DNA from: Phlyctochytrium arcticum
Lineage: Eukaryota > Chytridiomycota > Chytridiomycetes > Chytridiales > Chytridiaceae
DNA length: 64,000 bases
Direction of reading: 5' to 3'
NCBI GenBank assembly: GCA_025602905.1
Contig: JAHLKI010000005.1
Location: forward strand, 62,001 to 126,000
Position numbers and translations under genes: made by a program. Positions 19,175 through 29,533 of this stretch are shown here, in pieces. The notes under the pieces were generated by a model, which did no database searches, had not been told where the DNA came from, and was given only the letters and a program-made list of their open reading frames with translations. Position 1 is the stretch's first letter. Every line of letters starts with the position of its first letter.

Positions 19175-19413
19175 TATAACAGGATTAGCAGGGACGATGT
19201 TCCATTGGTGAGGTATAACTTTGTTCAGTGTAAAGTACAGTTGGCTAGTACTATTCTGTGGGGGTTGTCGGTTAAGCTACGGGGGAGGGGAAAACTACCG
19301 TAGGCTATATACTTGTAAAATGAAGGAAAGAAAAGACACGGCAGACACTGCGCAGCACGCGTCGCGCGACGCGTCTTGAAACTAACAAGGGGATGCGCAG
19401 TCAGCTTGTTACA
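19175..19413 (-). repeat. 5' LTR of the Ty3/gypsy element
   Basis: 239 bp, identical to the 3' LTR except for one base. It carries the same 18-bp palindrome (19357-19374) and ACTGCGCAG (19347-19355). It supplies the promoter of the element. Confidence 0.95.
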
Positions 19414-19564
19414 TCTATAGATAGTGTTTGCATGTGTATATGATGTACAGTATCACATTAATGCATGCTTCTGTCTAGTGTATTTCTAACTAACAGGGCC
19501 TGTTCGGATGGAAGGCATCCATCATATAAACGCAGATTTAAACATTGATTCAGAGTATAATAGT

Positions 19565-20392
19565 TCAATGGGACGGAGGTAGGTTCCTTTGGATTTCTGC
19601 CAAAGCGTTAGACACTGGGAGCGATGCTGATGTGAACTTCTGAAATTCAGGTCTCAGGCCGTGATAAAAAAGTGCGTCCAAGGTGATTCTGCCAAAGCCG
19701 TCCCATATTTTGTACTCGTAATTCCGGCAAATATCGATAAAAGGTTGGATTTTTTGAAGACGCACGAAGAATTCCTCGGGTGATTCGTCTCCTTGTTGGA
19801 TCCAAGACAGCCCTTTACCGACGGTATGCGTGATCAAGTCGAGGGTTTCCGTCAGATTTGAGAAACTTTGAAGTTCGGGTAAATTGAGCTCCAACATCAG
19901 CACAACACAGTTGAGAGCATCTCCGCATAGCAGAGACTTCAACAGGTCGATTTGACTGGCGTCATCAGGATAGCGAGTCGGATGCAGGTGCATATACCTT
20001 CGGAATTCGGACAAAAATCCAACGGTATGCTGAAGGTTGTCCAACTTGGTCGGATAAGTGACAGGATGCTCCTCCTGATTGATAGAAATACAGTTTGATT
20101 TGAAGCCTTGGGTCAATGTGGCTGGTGTAGCTTGCAATTCGGTATTTTTAGTGAGCAAATCGACATTTTGCGCCTCAATTTTCTCCAATCTTGCTTCAAC
20201 CTGGTCTTTTTGTCCCCCTGTGCATTTGGCCTCTAGCATGGCTTGGAGTTCGGCATTTCTCGTCACCAGATTAACATTCTTCGCCTGAATTTCCTCCATC
20301 TTTGTCTCGAGATCCTTATTTCGTAATCGGAGTTGGTTAAGTCCATCTTGCAGGTGGTCGAAGGGATCTTGCTCCGGATTATCGGTCAGCAT
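19565..20392 (-). CDS. Gag-capsid-like coiled-coil protein, array copy 4
   Basis: Intact 275-aa member starting MLTDNPEQDPFDHLQDGLNQ. Two coiled-coil modules follow (KNVNLVTRNAELQAM and AQNVDLLTKNTELQAT, about 25-100). The Gag-like part is LQHTVGFLSEFRRYMHLHP, IDLLKSLLCGDALNCVV, LSWIQQGDESPEEFFVRLQKI, LFYHGLRPEFQKF. Its 3' flank is the site where the Ty3 element landed (right target duplication at 19414-19418), so the element separates this gene from copy 3 without touching the coding part. Confidence 0.7.
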   Translation of the reverse strand: MLTDNPEQDPFDHLQDGLNQLRLRNKDLETKMEEIQAKNVNLVTRNAELQAMLEAKCTGGQKDQVEARLEKIEAQNVDLLTKNTELQATPATLTQGFKSNCISINQEEHPVTYPTKLDNLQHTVGFLSEFRRYMHLHPTRYPDDASQIDLLKSLLCGDALNCVVLMLELNLPELQSFSNLTETLDLITHTVGKGLSWIQQGDESPEEFFVRLQKIQPFIDICRNYEYKIWDGFGRITLDALFYHGLRPEFQKFTSASLPVSNALAEIQRNLPPSH

Positions 20393-20469
20393 CTTGCAGT
20401 TTTTCGGTTATCGAGCGAAGAATCTTGTTCTCGGTTATTTGCAGATATCCGGCTGTCAAGCGAGTATCC

Positions 20470-20600
20470 CGACATGAAGAAAAAAGACACTCGGACAAGC
20501 GATGAGACACTCGAAGTTCCCTTTTTTGGCGTAAATGAGGAAAGACTGGGAAATTCTCATACTGCGCAGTATCGTCGCGGCTTGACTTGCTGGCTTCTAC
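20470..20600 (-). promoter_or_regulatory. Conserved upstream block of array copy 4
   Basis: AAGAAAAAAGACACTCGG, GTTCCCTTTTTTGGCG, TAAATGAGGAA, CTGGGAA, TACTGCGCAG (ACTGCGCAG at 20561-20569), TCGTCGCGGCTTGACTTGC, then TTTTTTCTTGTCGAG. Confidence 0.65.
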
Positions 20601-21362
20601 AACTTTTTTCTTGTCGAGTGTCGAGCGCATCACACTTCGTAGGATCTTGCGTATAAGTAATCTGTTCATTGAGATCGCACTTTGTGCCGGCCGCAGCTGT
20701 TGTACCAATTCATGTCGATGATACAAGCTACAAAATACAGCTAAAATATGGTATTTTGGGGAGTCGACAAACTAAATGCTTAACCATTTTTTCGGAGTGA
20801 TATTATCCAGACAGGATTTTTTAATGAAGACGTAGAAGAATTGATTGCTAATACCCGAGAGGCCTGCATTTTCTCGAGGTGGATTTGTTTCGATGGCAAG
20901 ATTTGTTCTATCGTCGAGTTTGCAATCGTTGTTTTAAACATTTAATTGAAACGGCAAATTCGTTATCCCCAAGTAACTAAATCCCATCGCGAGGAATCGA
21001 AGAAAGCCGGATGCACTGGATAAATATTGCAAGGCTGTCCCATACCCCATTTGTTCCGATGAGCAAAGGAGATCCATTCACGGGTTGCGGTGGGATCACA
21101 TCCCTTTGATGAAGCGCGTTCTGACACCGTGTGTCGATTGGTATATTAACGATAGATAAGTTTCGCGAAACAATGCACTCCCGCACCCAATTCAGGTACA
21201 AATTTTGTTTATAGGAAGTTTGAATGTGTTTATGATGTAAAGTATGAAGTAAATGCATTTGTCTGTCTAGTATATTCTTTACTGAACAGCCACAACTCCG
21301 ATGAAGTGTTCTGACTAATAAATCCTTGCATTTATATTACAAAAGCATATTTGAACATTGGT
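20601..21362. repeat. Inter-copy spacer of the Gag-like array (copies 4 and 5)
   Basis: Shared spacer landmarks: GATATTATCC, then GATCACATCCCTTTGATGAAGC, then ACAAATTTTGTTTATAGGAAG and TTTATGATGTAAAGTAT. No gene is supported. Confidence 0.5.
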
Positions 21363-22342
21363 TCAGAATATCTCAGTTCCAGCAGGCGCATTTTGAGCTC
21401 TTTTGATTACGAGTAAATTGGTATCCCCTGAGATATCCGGGCTTGTCAACTTCTGAAATTCAGGTTTTAAGCCGTAATGGAAAAACCCTGACAAATCCCA
21501 AATTCCGGAAGAACTGCTGCCCCAAGGTCCCTTGTGCTCGTACTTCCGGCAAATCTCTATCAGGGGTTCGAACCTTTGAAGACTCATGTAGAATTCCTCG
21601 GGTGATTCGTTTCCCTGTTTAATCCAAGACAGCCCCTTACGGACATACGGCCAATTCGAAACCAGTTGGAGTGTTTCGGTCAGATTTGAGAAACTTTGTA
21701 GTTCGGGGATGTTGAGCTGTATGATCCGCACAACAAAGTTGAGAGGATCTCCACAAAGTAGAGACTTCAGCAAGTCAATTTGACTGGCATCGTCAGGATA
21801 GCGGTTCGGGTGCTGGCTGATGAATCTTTGGAGTTCGGACAAAAAACCGATGGTATAATCAAAGCCGTTCAACTTGGTCGGATACCGAAGAGTACGTTGT
21901 TCCTCTTCCTCTTTAAAGCAAGTCGTGATTTGCTGGAAGTTTTCACTCACTTTGACTAGATGAGATTGAAGTTCGGTATCTCTTGCCAGTAAAGCGGCAT
22001 TCTGAGCCTCAATTTTCTGCATCCTTGCTTCGAGATTGCTACTTTGTCCTTCCGCGCATTTGGCAGCTACAGTAGCATGGCTTGCAGTTTGACAATTTCC
22101 GTAACCAAATCAACATTCTGCGTCTCAATCTTCTCCATCCTTGCCTCGAGATTGCCATTTTGTCCGTCTGTGCATTTAGCGGCTAGCATGGCTTGCAGTT
22201 TGCCAATTTCCGTAACCAAACCAATATTCTTCACCCGAAGTGCGTCCATTTTTGCTTCGAAATTGTTATTCTGTAATCGGAGTTTGCTGAGTCCATTATG
22301 CAGGTGGTCGAAGGGATCTTGCTCAGGGTTATCAGTGACCAT
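21363..22342 (-). pseudogene. Gag-capsid-like gene, array copy 5, with 5-bp frameshift
   Basis: It starts MVTDNPEQDPFDHLHNGLSK and carries three coiled-coil modules, more than any intact copy. At about 22067-22075 five extra bases (GCTACAGTAGC versus GCTAGC in the adjacent module) shift the frame and create a stop. Past this point the protein continues normally (KIEAQNAALLARDTELQSHL, YTIGFLSELQRFISQHPNRYP, LSWIKQGNESPEEFYMSLQRF, FHYGLKPEFQKL) to 21363. The single small lesion suggests recent loss or an assembly error. Confidence 0.65.
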
Positions 22343-22426
22343 CCTGCGGTCGTTCGGCTGTCGAGCGAAGTGAGCTTGTTCGCGGTTATTTGCGGAAATG
22401 CGCCTGTCGAGCGAGTCTCCCAACAT

Positions 22427-22545
22427 GAAGAAAAAAAGACACTCAGATAAGCGGTGAGACCCTCATAGTTCCTTTTTTTGGCGTAAATGAGGAATGAATG
22501 GGAACGTTTCGTACTGCGCAGAATCATCGGGGCGTGACTTACAAC
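22427..22545 (-). promoter_or_regulatory. Conserved upstream block of array copy 5
   Basis: AAGAAAAAAAGACACTCAG, GTTCCTTTTTTTGGCG, TAAATGAGGAA, TGGGAA, TACTGCGCAG (ACTGCGCAG at 22513-22521), then ATCATCGGGGCGTGACTTAC. It has been retained although the coding part is shifted. Confidence 0.6.
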
Positions 22546-23531
22546 TTTCATTTTGTCGAGTCAACTGCATATCATTACATAGAGTTCTGCATATGACTAA
22601 AGTGTCATCGGGTTCACTCTCTGGGCCACACTATCGTGGCTGGTTCCTGTGATCAATGATCCAGGTTACAAAGCACCTCGTAAAGTACTCAATGCAGGGC
22701 TGCGTAGCTAAATTACGGTATTTTGGAGAATCCACAAACTCAATGCGCATCCCTTTGTCCAGATAGAATTGTAGTTGGAGACACCGATGAACTGATCGGT
22801 AATATGACATGAGGCATTCGCTCAAGTGTTTTCTCGAAGCAAACGGTACTTTCATAATTAATTTTGGCTTCATTTTGGCTAGGAAATGGAACATCCATAT
22901 CTAAAGATCAATGCAAACCCGACGTGGATGAAAAATATTATTATGACAGCTTTCAAATGTGAGGGTCTTGGCATGGGTTATTATTATCCAACATTAAAGT
23001 AAGCCTTTTTAAGGACGGACGAAGGAGGCTGAAACCCCTCGAGATAATACAGAGATTGGCATCCCAGTTGGTCAGATGATGAGAGAAGATATATTCACTA
23101 CAGATTGCAGTGAGGTCGCCAGCACTCGATTACACGGCATTGAAGTGATGTAATTATCGTCCTCGTTAAAGGCGGTCAGCCATGACCGGAGCCAATTACC
23201 AAAAGGTGTCTGTAAATCAAGCGCGGGCTGGCACATCGGATATAGATAATCATGGGACTTTAACGGAACAGAGTTTTTTTTGCATTTAATTCGAAAACCA
23301 ATCTATTCTTCAGGAAGTATGAAAGTGTACATAGTGCATTATGTAAATGCAAGTGTCGGTTGAAAATGCTGATTACTCTATAATACATGCTACTATTGAA
23401 AAAAATTGCACCATATATGAACAAAACGGATAAATAATCTGCAAAGGGCGTCGATTTAGTAGGCCTCTGTTTAAGAATTTCCTATATTTTCGCATCCGCA
23501 TCTATCTTGTAATAGCAGATCCGAACTTGAT
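22546..23531. repeat. Inter-copy spacer of the Gag-like array (copies 5 and 6)
   Basis: The longest spacer of the array. It keeps diverged landmarks (GATAATCATGGGACTTTAACGG at about 23250 and AGTATGAAAGTGTACATAG at about 23318). Multiple stops in all frames; no gene. Confidence 0.5.
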
Positions 23532-24396
23532 TCAAAATATCTGAGCCCACCAAGACTTTTTTAGGCCATATTTGATTTGTCGTAATATCACATCCATTGA
23601 GTTCCGCACCGATACGAACTTGCGAAACTCAGGTCTTATTCCGTAGCAAAACGCTTCTTCCGCCTTCCACTTTCCGTCATGACAATGTTCGAGTTCCACT
23701 TCCACGCCTTCGTACTTTCGACAAATAGCGAAAAAATTCTCCAGTTTTTCAATTCTCACGGAGAATTCCTCTGGTGATTCGTTTTCTTGTTGTTGGATCC
23801 AAGACAGCCCTCTTCGACACTGCGATCCGACACCAAGTTTATGGTTTCTACTAAATTCGCGAAACTTTGTAGTTCGGGTATGTTAAACTGCATGATCCCA
23901 CCAACAAAGTTCAGAGCTTTTCCATGCAATGAAGAAACCAGCAGGTCAATTTGACTGTCGTCATCAGGATACCGGGTTGGGTGTGCGCGGATAAATCTTC
24001 GAATTTGTATCAAGAAACCAGCGGCACAATCGAGGTTTCTTAACTTGGCCGCAAACCGAGGAGCATGCTCCTCCTGTTTGGTGGGAATCTTGTTTGGCTG
24101 GACCTCTTGGGTCAATTTGGCTTCTAGCGTGGCCTGAAGTTCGATAGTTTTTTTAGCAAATTTACATTCTGTGCCTGAACTTTCGCCATTCTTTCTTCGA
24201 GATCGTAGTAATTTTGTTCTTCTGTGGATTTGGCCGCTAGCATGGCTTGTAGTTCAGCGTTTTTGATGACCAAACCAATATTCTTCGCGTGAACCTCCTC
24301 CAGCTTTATTTCGAGATCGTTCTTCTGACATCGGAGTTTTTTGAGACCATCGTACAGTTGAACAAAAGGATCTTGCTCGGTTTCATTGGTCACCAT
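23532..24396 (-). pseudogene. Gag-capsid-like gene, array copy 6, two frameshifts
   Basis: It starts MVTNETEQDPFVQLYDGLKK. A one-base loss in an A run at about 24150 and a second one-base loss at about 23810 break the frame into three parts. Together the parts still cover the whole family layout: coiled coil; DCAAGFLIQIRRFIRAHPTRYPDD; IDLLVSSLHGKALNFV; RIEKLENFFAICRKYE; AFCYGIRPEFRKF. The distal position in the array and the number of lesions make it the oldest dead copy. Confidence 0.7.
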
Positions 24397-24469
24397 CTTT
24401 CGGAAGTTTGGTTGTCGAGCGATTCGTTCAGACACGGGGGCCAAACGATTCTCCCAGAAACGAGCACCA

Positions 24470-24580
24470 GGAAGAAAAAAGACACCCAGATAGCGGAAAG
24501 ACACTCAAAATTCCCTTTTTTGGTCTAAATGGCGAATGGCTGGTGGGAACTTTCTTGTACTGCGCAGAATCGTCGTGATG
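24470..24580 (-). promoter_or_regulatory. Conserved upstream block of array copy 6
   Basis: AAGAAAAAAGACACCCAG, AATTCCCTTTTTTGGTC, TAAATGGCGAA, TGGGAA, GTACTGCGCAG (ACTGCGCAG at 24559-24567), ATCGTCGTGATGGC. The most diverged of the six, matching the decayed gene. Confidence 0.55.
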
Positions 24581-24589
24581 GCTGCATTT

Positions 24590-25431
24590 GTTGACTTTCT
24601 TGCTTGTACAGCCTTCTCGTTGTGTATTGAATGCATTCAATTACATAAAACTCTGTGCATAAAACATCTGTTCATCGGGTTCACTCTCTGGGCCGCAGAT
24701 ATTTTTCACCATCGTAGCCAGTTCATAACTTAGCCGAGGGAAGGAATCAGAACCGGTCAGACATGCTCCAAATAACAGCAGCTCGAGGGGTTTGATTAGA
24801 ACTCTTTCCTATTCAGAAAAAGTCGTGGTATGACTGGAATTGTATCTCGTGTTATATCAGTCTGCCGCCGTATATCAAGACTTGGATTCGCTAAGCCAGA
24901 CACTTGCCTGTCGCGCGCAGCAAGTGCCTCGTCACCGAGGTCTTCAAATAAGATACCTGCTTTTGCGCAGAACATTGGCATTCCCTATATCATCTTTCCG
25001 CACATCCCTTCTCCAATATAGCTGACGAAAGGTCTTGTTATTGAATATGAAATGCTTTCCTGGCGACGTCTCGAACTAGGCTGCGCGTCGATTATTCCAG
25101 AACTAGAAGTGCCAAATGAACGAATATGCTTCCATCATGAGTAAGAGTTCTCGGCTAGGTCAGAAAAAAGAAAATTAGAAATTTATAGATCAATTAGGGA
25201 AATCCGGTGCATGAACGATATACAGTACAGACGGTTGGCACAATTACTGCATATTAGCAAGAGCAAGACCTCGGGCAAGAGGGCTCCAAGCTGGGCTCCA
25301 AGACTCCAAGTCGGAGTCCAAAAGGTCCAAATTTCTCCAAAAGCTTCAAATGTCACGTGATTTGCTCCAAACTGTAATTTGGCCCATGCTCTTGGGCGTG
25401 ATAAACAAAAGCAAAAACCATCAAAACAGCA
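24590..25431. promoter_or_regulatory. Intergenic region; CTCCAA repeats and CACGTG box before the mS34 gene
   Basis: 24590-25250 holds nothing I can name. At 25285-25375 the motif CTCCAA or GTCCAA is repeated about eight times, followed by a CACGTG box (about 25354) some 75 bp upstream of the ATG at 25432. This is a plausible promoter cluster; CACGTG is the core of bHLH sites in fungi. Confidence 0.4.
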
Positions 25432-25850
25432 ATGGCCACCATAATACGCTCACTATGGGGAGCCCACCCACCCTTTCTTACACTCCCTGCCCATCGAGGT
25501 CTTTACCAAGTCGTCGCTCACCGTCCCCGTTCAGGCGTCGGACTTCGCGTTATACCAACGAAATGGTACAAGAAAGGCTGGGAAGGATGCTACTGGACGG
25601 TTGAGGAAGTTGTGCGAGATCAGGTACTTACTCACCAAAGACTTGCGCAATGCACAAATATGCTGATCCATATATCTTTTTGTTGCAGGATCCATCCACG
25701 GGAATCCTCTATGGGAAGCTGACATGGCGAGGGAAAGAAACCCCACAATTACAAGAGATACGACAGCAGAAGAAACTCAAATGGCATGTTTATGAGCCGC
25801 CAGAGATTGTGGAATCGATTATGAGCAAGGTGCCGAAACTAGAATCCTAA
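25432..25850 (+). CDS. MRPS34: Mitochondrial small-subunit ribosomal protein mS34
   Basis: Two exons (25432-25623 and 25689-25850, phase 0), 117 aa. The segment GVGLRVIPTKWYKKGWEGCYWTVEEVVRDQ followed by GKLTWRGKETPQLQEIRQQKKLKWHVY matches the animal mS34 pattern GLGRLVTRKSW..CYWRLTRV and GILTFKGKTESEAREI..WRL. It would be a structural protein of the mitoribosomal small subunit. It is shorter than animal mS34 and lacks its N- and C-terminal extensions. Recognition is from remembered motif similarity, so moderately sure. Convergent with the deoxyhypusine hydroxylase gene, 244 bp away. Confidence 0.7.
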
Positions 25851-26094
25851 GCAGCCTGCTTTGCGCTGCTTTGGGGCGATCGAGAAAAGAGAAGCGCCTG
25901 TATTTACAATATTTAATGCCATTGATCACAGCAACTCGCGGCTCGGCCGTTCTATTGATTGAAATATGGATTTGCTGCATATGGAGCGCTAAGATATATA
26001 CATTGTACATTTTGAAACATAAGTTAAAAGTAAATAGAAGCAGATCCTCAGGCTTGAGGGGATGAAGATGAAATTGAACGCAAGATCTTGCAAA

Positions 26095-27045
26095 CTAATG
26101 GCCCTCAGTTTCAAACTCAAACATGTCCAGACCGACAACGCAGCTTTCCCTCACAACTTGATCCGAGTCTTTGGCAAACTCCTTCAGGGCGTCCAAGCAT
26201 TCCGGGACCGCAATGGAGCCCAGGGCTTCAGCACACTCGTGTCGAACCATGCTAATTTCTTCTTGGTTGCTGAGAGACTTGATCAAGGCAGGGACAGAAG
26301 CTGGGTGCTGCAGCTGTCCAAACACATAGGCGACCTCATGGCGGAAAAGTGCAGAATCATCTTCCAAAAGTCCACGAGCTAAAGCCAGCACGGAAGGCAC
26401 ATCCCCTCGGTTGCGGAGGGCAAACATTGCACGGTAACGCGTAAACAGGGGAAGGGAGTCATCCATCAACTGGGCGGCGAGATCTTCGGTTGAGATGGCC
26501 TCCTTTGCAGCCTTGCCTTCATCGGAGGGCGGTGCAGGATCCACCGACGCGTATCTCGATGGTGGGGCAGCTTCACCTTTGCTCAAACGGTCCTGCTCAT
26601 ACTTGATGCGCTCCACCGCCAATTCGCAAGTTTCGCGGACCACCCGCTCTTTGTCGTTTTTGTACTGCTCCAGGATAGGAAGACTCTCCACCTGCGCTAT
26701 AGCACCCAAAGCCTCTGCAGCTTCGTGTCGTACCATGGGGTCCTCCTTCAAATCTCGCAGTACGCCTTCAAGACACGGAATGGCATGTGTATTTCGCATT
26801 TGACCCAGAACATAGGCCAGTTCATGTTTGAGTAGAGCTGATGGATCCACAAAGGTCTGGGCAATAATATCTATGGATTCGGGGGTGTTGAGGGCCTTCA
26901 ATTGGAAAAGTGCGCGGAAACGGGCAGCCAAGGCTGGAGGAGGGGTGATGGTATTGTGAAGAATGGCAGCCAGCTGTTGGTATGTCTCGGGAGTCGCCGG
27001 GAGTGTCGAATCCGTAAGATTTACAGCGTCTATTGAGATAGTCAT
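26095..27045 (-). CDS. LIA1: Deoxyhypusine hydroxylase
   Basis: Intronless, 316 aa, made of HEAT-like repeats. The four metal-binding His-Glu motifs expected of the family are present: KHELAYVLGQ, RHEAAEALGAIA, RHEVAYVFGQ and RHECAEALGSIA, in two symmetric halves joined by a charged linker (KGEAAPPSRY...AKEAISTED). The enzyme is a di-iron monooxygenase that completes hypusine on translation factor eIF5A. Length and motif order are as usual, with no sign of damage. The ATG at 27045 is the first in frame. Divergent from the RING gene, with 690 bp between. Confidence 0.96.
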   Translation of the reverse strand: MTISIDAVNLTDSTLPATPETYQQLAAILHNTITPPPALAARFRALFQLKALNTPESIDIIAQTFVDPSALLKHELAYVLGQMRNTHAIPCLEGVLRDLKEDPMVRHEAAEALGAIAQVESLPILEQYKNDKERVVRETCELAVERIKYEQDRLSKGEAAPPSRYASVDPAPPSDEGKAAKEAISTEDLAAQLMDDSLPLFTRYRAMFALRNRGDVPSVLALARGLLEDDSALFRHEVAYVFGQLQHPASVPALIKSLSNQEEISMVRHECAEALGSIAVPECLDALKEFAKDSDQVVRESCVVGLDMFEFETEGH

Positions 27046-27735
27046 TGTTGCAAAGTGTCTTGAGTAGCGCTCGAAGGCCAGGCAACTTCCAAGATCAACG
27101 TTTCCACAGCGAAAAGAGGGCTAATTGAGCAGACTAAATGCAAGGTGAGACCGACGATTCAATGGTTGTTGTGTCTATCTACTCTGGTGTCTACCTTTTT
27201 TCAACTCAGTCTTCCGAAAGCAAAGGCAGCTCTGAAACAAATGGCGAGGATAACAATTTTTGCCGGAACGGCTCCCCGAAGTCGGAATGGGCGGCACAGT
27301 CATGGTTTCAGGTCGGGTGCGCAAACTTGACTTTTTGTGACAAACAGACAAACAGTTGCCAGACCAATGCATTGACTCCTGCATTTACTGATTATTATTC
27401 CTATCGCAGAGAAGACGTCTTACTCTCTCATCCTGGCATACTCGGAAAAAACACCTCGTATTTCTATGTACATTGTTTGAAAGTTTTGAGGACACATTTT
27501 GGAACACGTTCTTGTCGAAAAGTTATACAACGCTTGGACAGCAGAAGAGGAGGAAACGACAATTTGGCAACTGAGAACACTTTAGGACTAGTGTTTATGC
27601 GGTTGGAACAGGAAGACACTGTTCCACGGAACTTTTCTGGAATTGGAGGTCAGGAAACGACGGCAAGATCGGTCAAGAGGACGAAAAGTGTGAATTCCGA
27701 GACAATACCCGAGGGGGGAGCACAACCATAGCCAA
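27046..27735. other. Divergent intergenic region
   Basis: It separates the deoxyhypusine hydroxylase gene (-) and the RING gene (+). A 197-codon + strand frame at 27138-27731 has no recognised domain, composition unlike neighbouring genes and no splice link to the downstream gene. I treat it as chance or 5' leader. Confidence 0.5.
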
Positions 27736-29533
27736 ATGACTTTATTACGCCTAGAGGATTCGACGAGTACGAGTTCGCCAGCACCAAGTTCAGAAGGAAC
27801 GCGGCGGCCAGAGCAAGAACGTCAACTGGATGGTGGCGAGCCGGGGCAGGACGTCCTGGGACTGGTGGCGGTTGCTGCGGAACCCGAAAACGGGACTAGA
27901 GATATTGCTGATCTTCTCCCAATAGCCACGTCGATCTTACGGATCGCTAAAGAAGGGGAGGTCGTGGACGAGGCTACTGGATTGGTGGGCCCTGACCTGG
28001 CTTGCTCACCAACCGCCGCAACCGAGTTCATCAACCCCCTGCCGTTACCCGTATCTTCACCCGCGCCCACCACTTCAATACCGGTAGTCAAGCCGCTCAC
28101 CTTGCAGGAGCCAGTTCCTGTCAACCCCTTCATCCAGGGAGCGAATCGCCACCACCAAATCCAGCCCCGGTCGGCGTCCCGTAACGCCGCGGCCACCACA
28201 TCGGTGTTTCACCCAATATACTCATATGTGCACCCATTCGCAACCGATACCAGCTCAGAGTTCTCCTCCTCCGTGACTTGTCAGCTTTGTTTAGAAGTCT
28301 ACTCGTCGCCCATCCGCCTGCCATGTTGCGCGCAACTCTTATGTTCCACTTGTGTGAGGAGATGGATTCGCGTTAAGCACACGTGTCCCTGGTGTGTTTG
28401 CGAGGTGAACGAGAAGGCACTCAAGGTGGATCGAGAAGTCAAGGGCCTTGTGGAAGACCTTGATGTGCACTGCGCGCATCGGCGGCAGGGGTGCAATTGG
28501 ATTGGTCCACGAAAATACCTTTTGGTACACGTTGCGAAAGAGTGCGTAGCTGCGCGAGGTGAGTTTTGGTCTTGGGCCTGATGTATTTAACATGATGATA
28601 TTGATGCAGTTGGCTCCAGATATTGCGGAAAGATCCGAAAACGAGAACACATTACTGTATTTATCACTTGTCGATGACCCAGTGGGGCTACAAAACGCCG
28701 TCATGCAACTTTACCCGCGAAATACTTCGATGGAACCCAATAATCTTCCTACTCGCTATCGGGGGCGGACTCCTGTGCCAAGAACCCGGCATGATCGCAG
28801 CCTCTCGGATGAAGATAGTGGCAGTGATGAACAAACTGATTTATTTTATCGCTCAATATCACCGCACACGACGAGTCTCTCTATTGTAGATACAATCCCT
28901 CCCCGGGTCGCTTCTGCCGCAGATGCGCTTCCTGTGGTATACCCTGGCCGACCAGCGCCCTTCAAGCGAGCTGGGGCCCGCGGTAGTGTTATTGTCCCGC
29001 TGCGAACTCGGTCAGCTAGCGGAGCGAACGAAGTCAGTGGCAAGACAGGCCTAGCGGATCTCCTCGATGTCTGGGCTGGAATGAACTCATCATCAGATGC
29101 CGGGCCCACACCAAACGTTCCTAATAAGGATAGGAGCGGCTCCATATCGACAGGTTCCGTTTCATCCATACCATCTGCTCCGACCAGCATCATCATGCCA
29201 TCCGCACAACCTCCCATTCTTGCCTACGTAGGGGTACCGCAGACCCTCTCCGAACCACCCATGTCCCCACCACCCCTCGCTTCACCCATCTCTGACATCG
29301 AAGACCCGTTCGAAGATCGTCACTTCCGCCACATGAAATCCTACGTTGTTGCTCAAAATCGACAACCCATTAATGCCCTCTCCACACCCCTTATGTCATC
29401 CCGCTCCCTCTCCAGAGACGGCAGAGTTATAATTCCTCCACGGGAAAGCAGCCGAAGCCCGATTCCTCGGCGGCGACACAGTCCGCGACCCTCGCGCCTT
29501 TCTGACTCCGACACGGATCAGTCGCTTTCTTGA
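27736..29533 (+). CDS. RING and TRAF-type zinc-finger protein (putative E3 ubiquitin ligase)
   Basis: Two exons, 27736-28558 and 28620-29533. The donor is G|GTGAGT. The acceptor that keeps the frame is CTCCAG at 28619, not the nearer GCAG at 28609. Product 578 aa. Disordered N-terminus, RING at about 176-216 (CQLC..PCCAQLLCSTC..HTCPWC), then a TRAF-type zinc finger (CAHRRQGCNWIG...HVAKEC), then a long Ser/Pro/Arg-rich tail ending in RRRHSPRPSRLSDSD. In the RING the residue at the usual His position is Gln (CAQLLC for CxHxxC), so one zinc ligand may be missing or supplied otherwise. Probable ubiquitin ligase or adaptor; substrate unknown. Convergent with the ABC transporter. Confidence 0.8.

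Larger units (their letters stand above)
14050..19413 (-). mobile_element. Ty3/gypsy (chromovirus) LTR retrotransposon, 5364 bp
   Basis: Complete element read on the - strand: 5' LTR 19175-19413, primer-binding site, gag, pol, polypurine tract, 3' LTR 14050-14288. The LTRs are 239 bp each and differ at one base (14119 A, 19244 G), which points to recent insertion. A perfect 5-bp target duplication TCTAT flanks it (14045-14049 and 19414-19418). The empty site is preserved in the sister spacer near 12485. Integrase is followed by a chromodomain, placing it among chromoviruses. One in-frame stop interrupts pol, so this copy is probably not autonomous. Confidence 0.95.

Noticed and set aside
27138..27731. 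197-codon + strand frame before the RING gene
   Set aside because: No domain, no splice connection, composition unlike neighbours; probably leader or promoter sequence.
28559..28609. RING gene intron ending at GCAG (28609)
   Set aside because: That acceptor leads to a stop after about 20 codons; CTCCAG at 28619 keeps the long downstream frame open.
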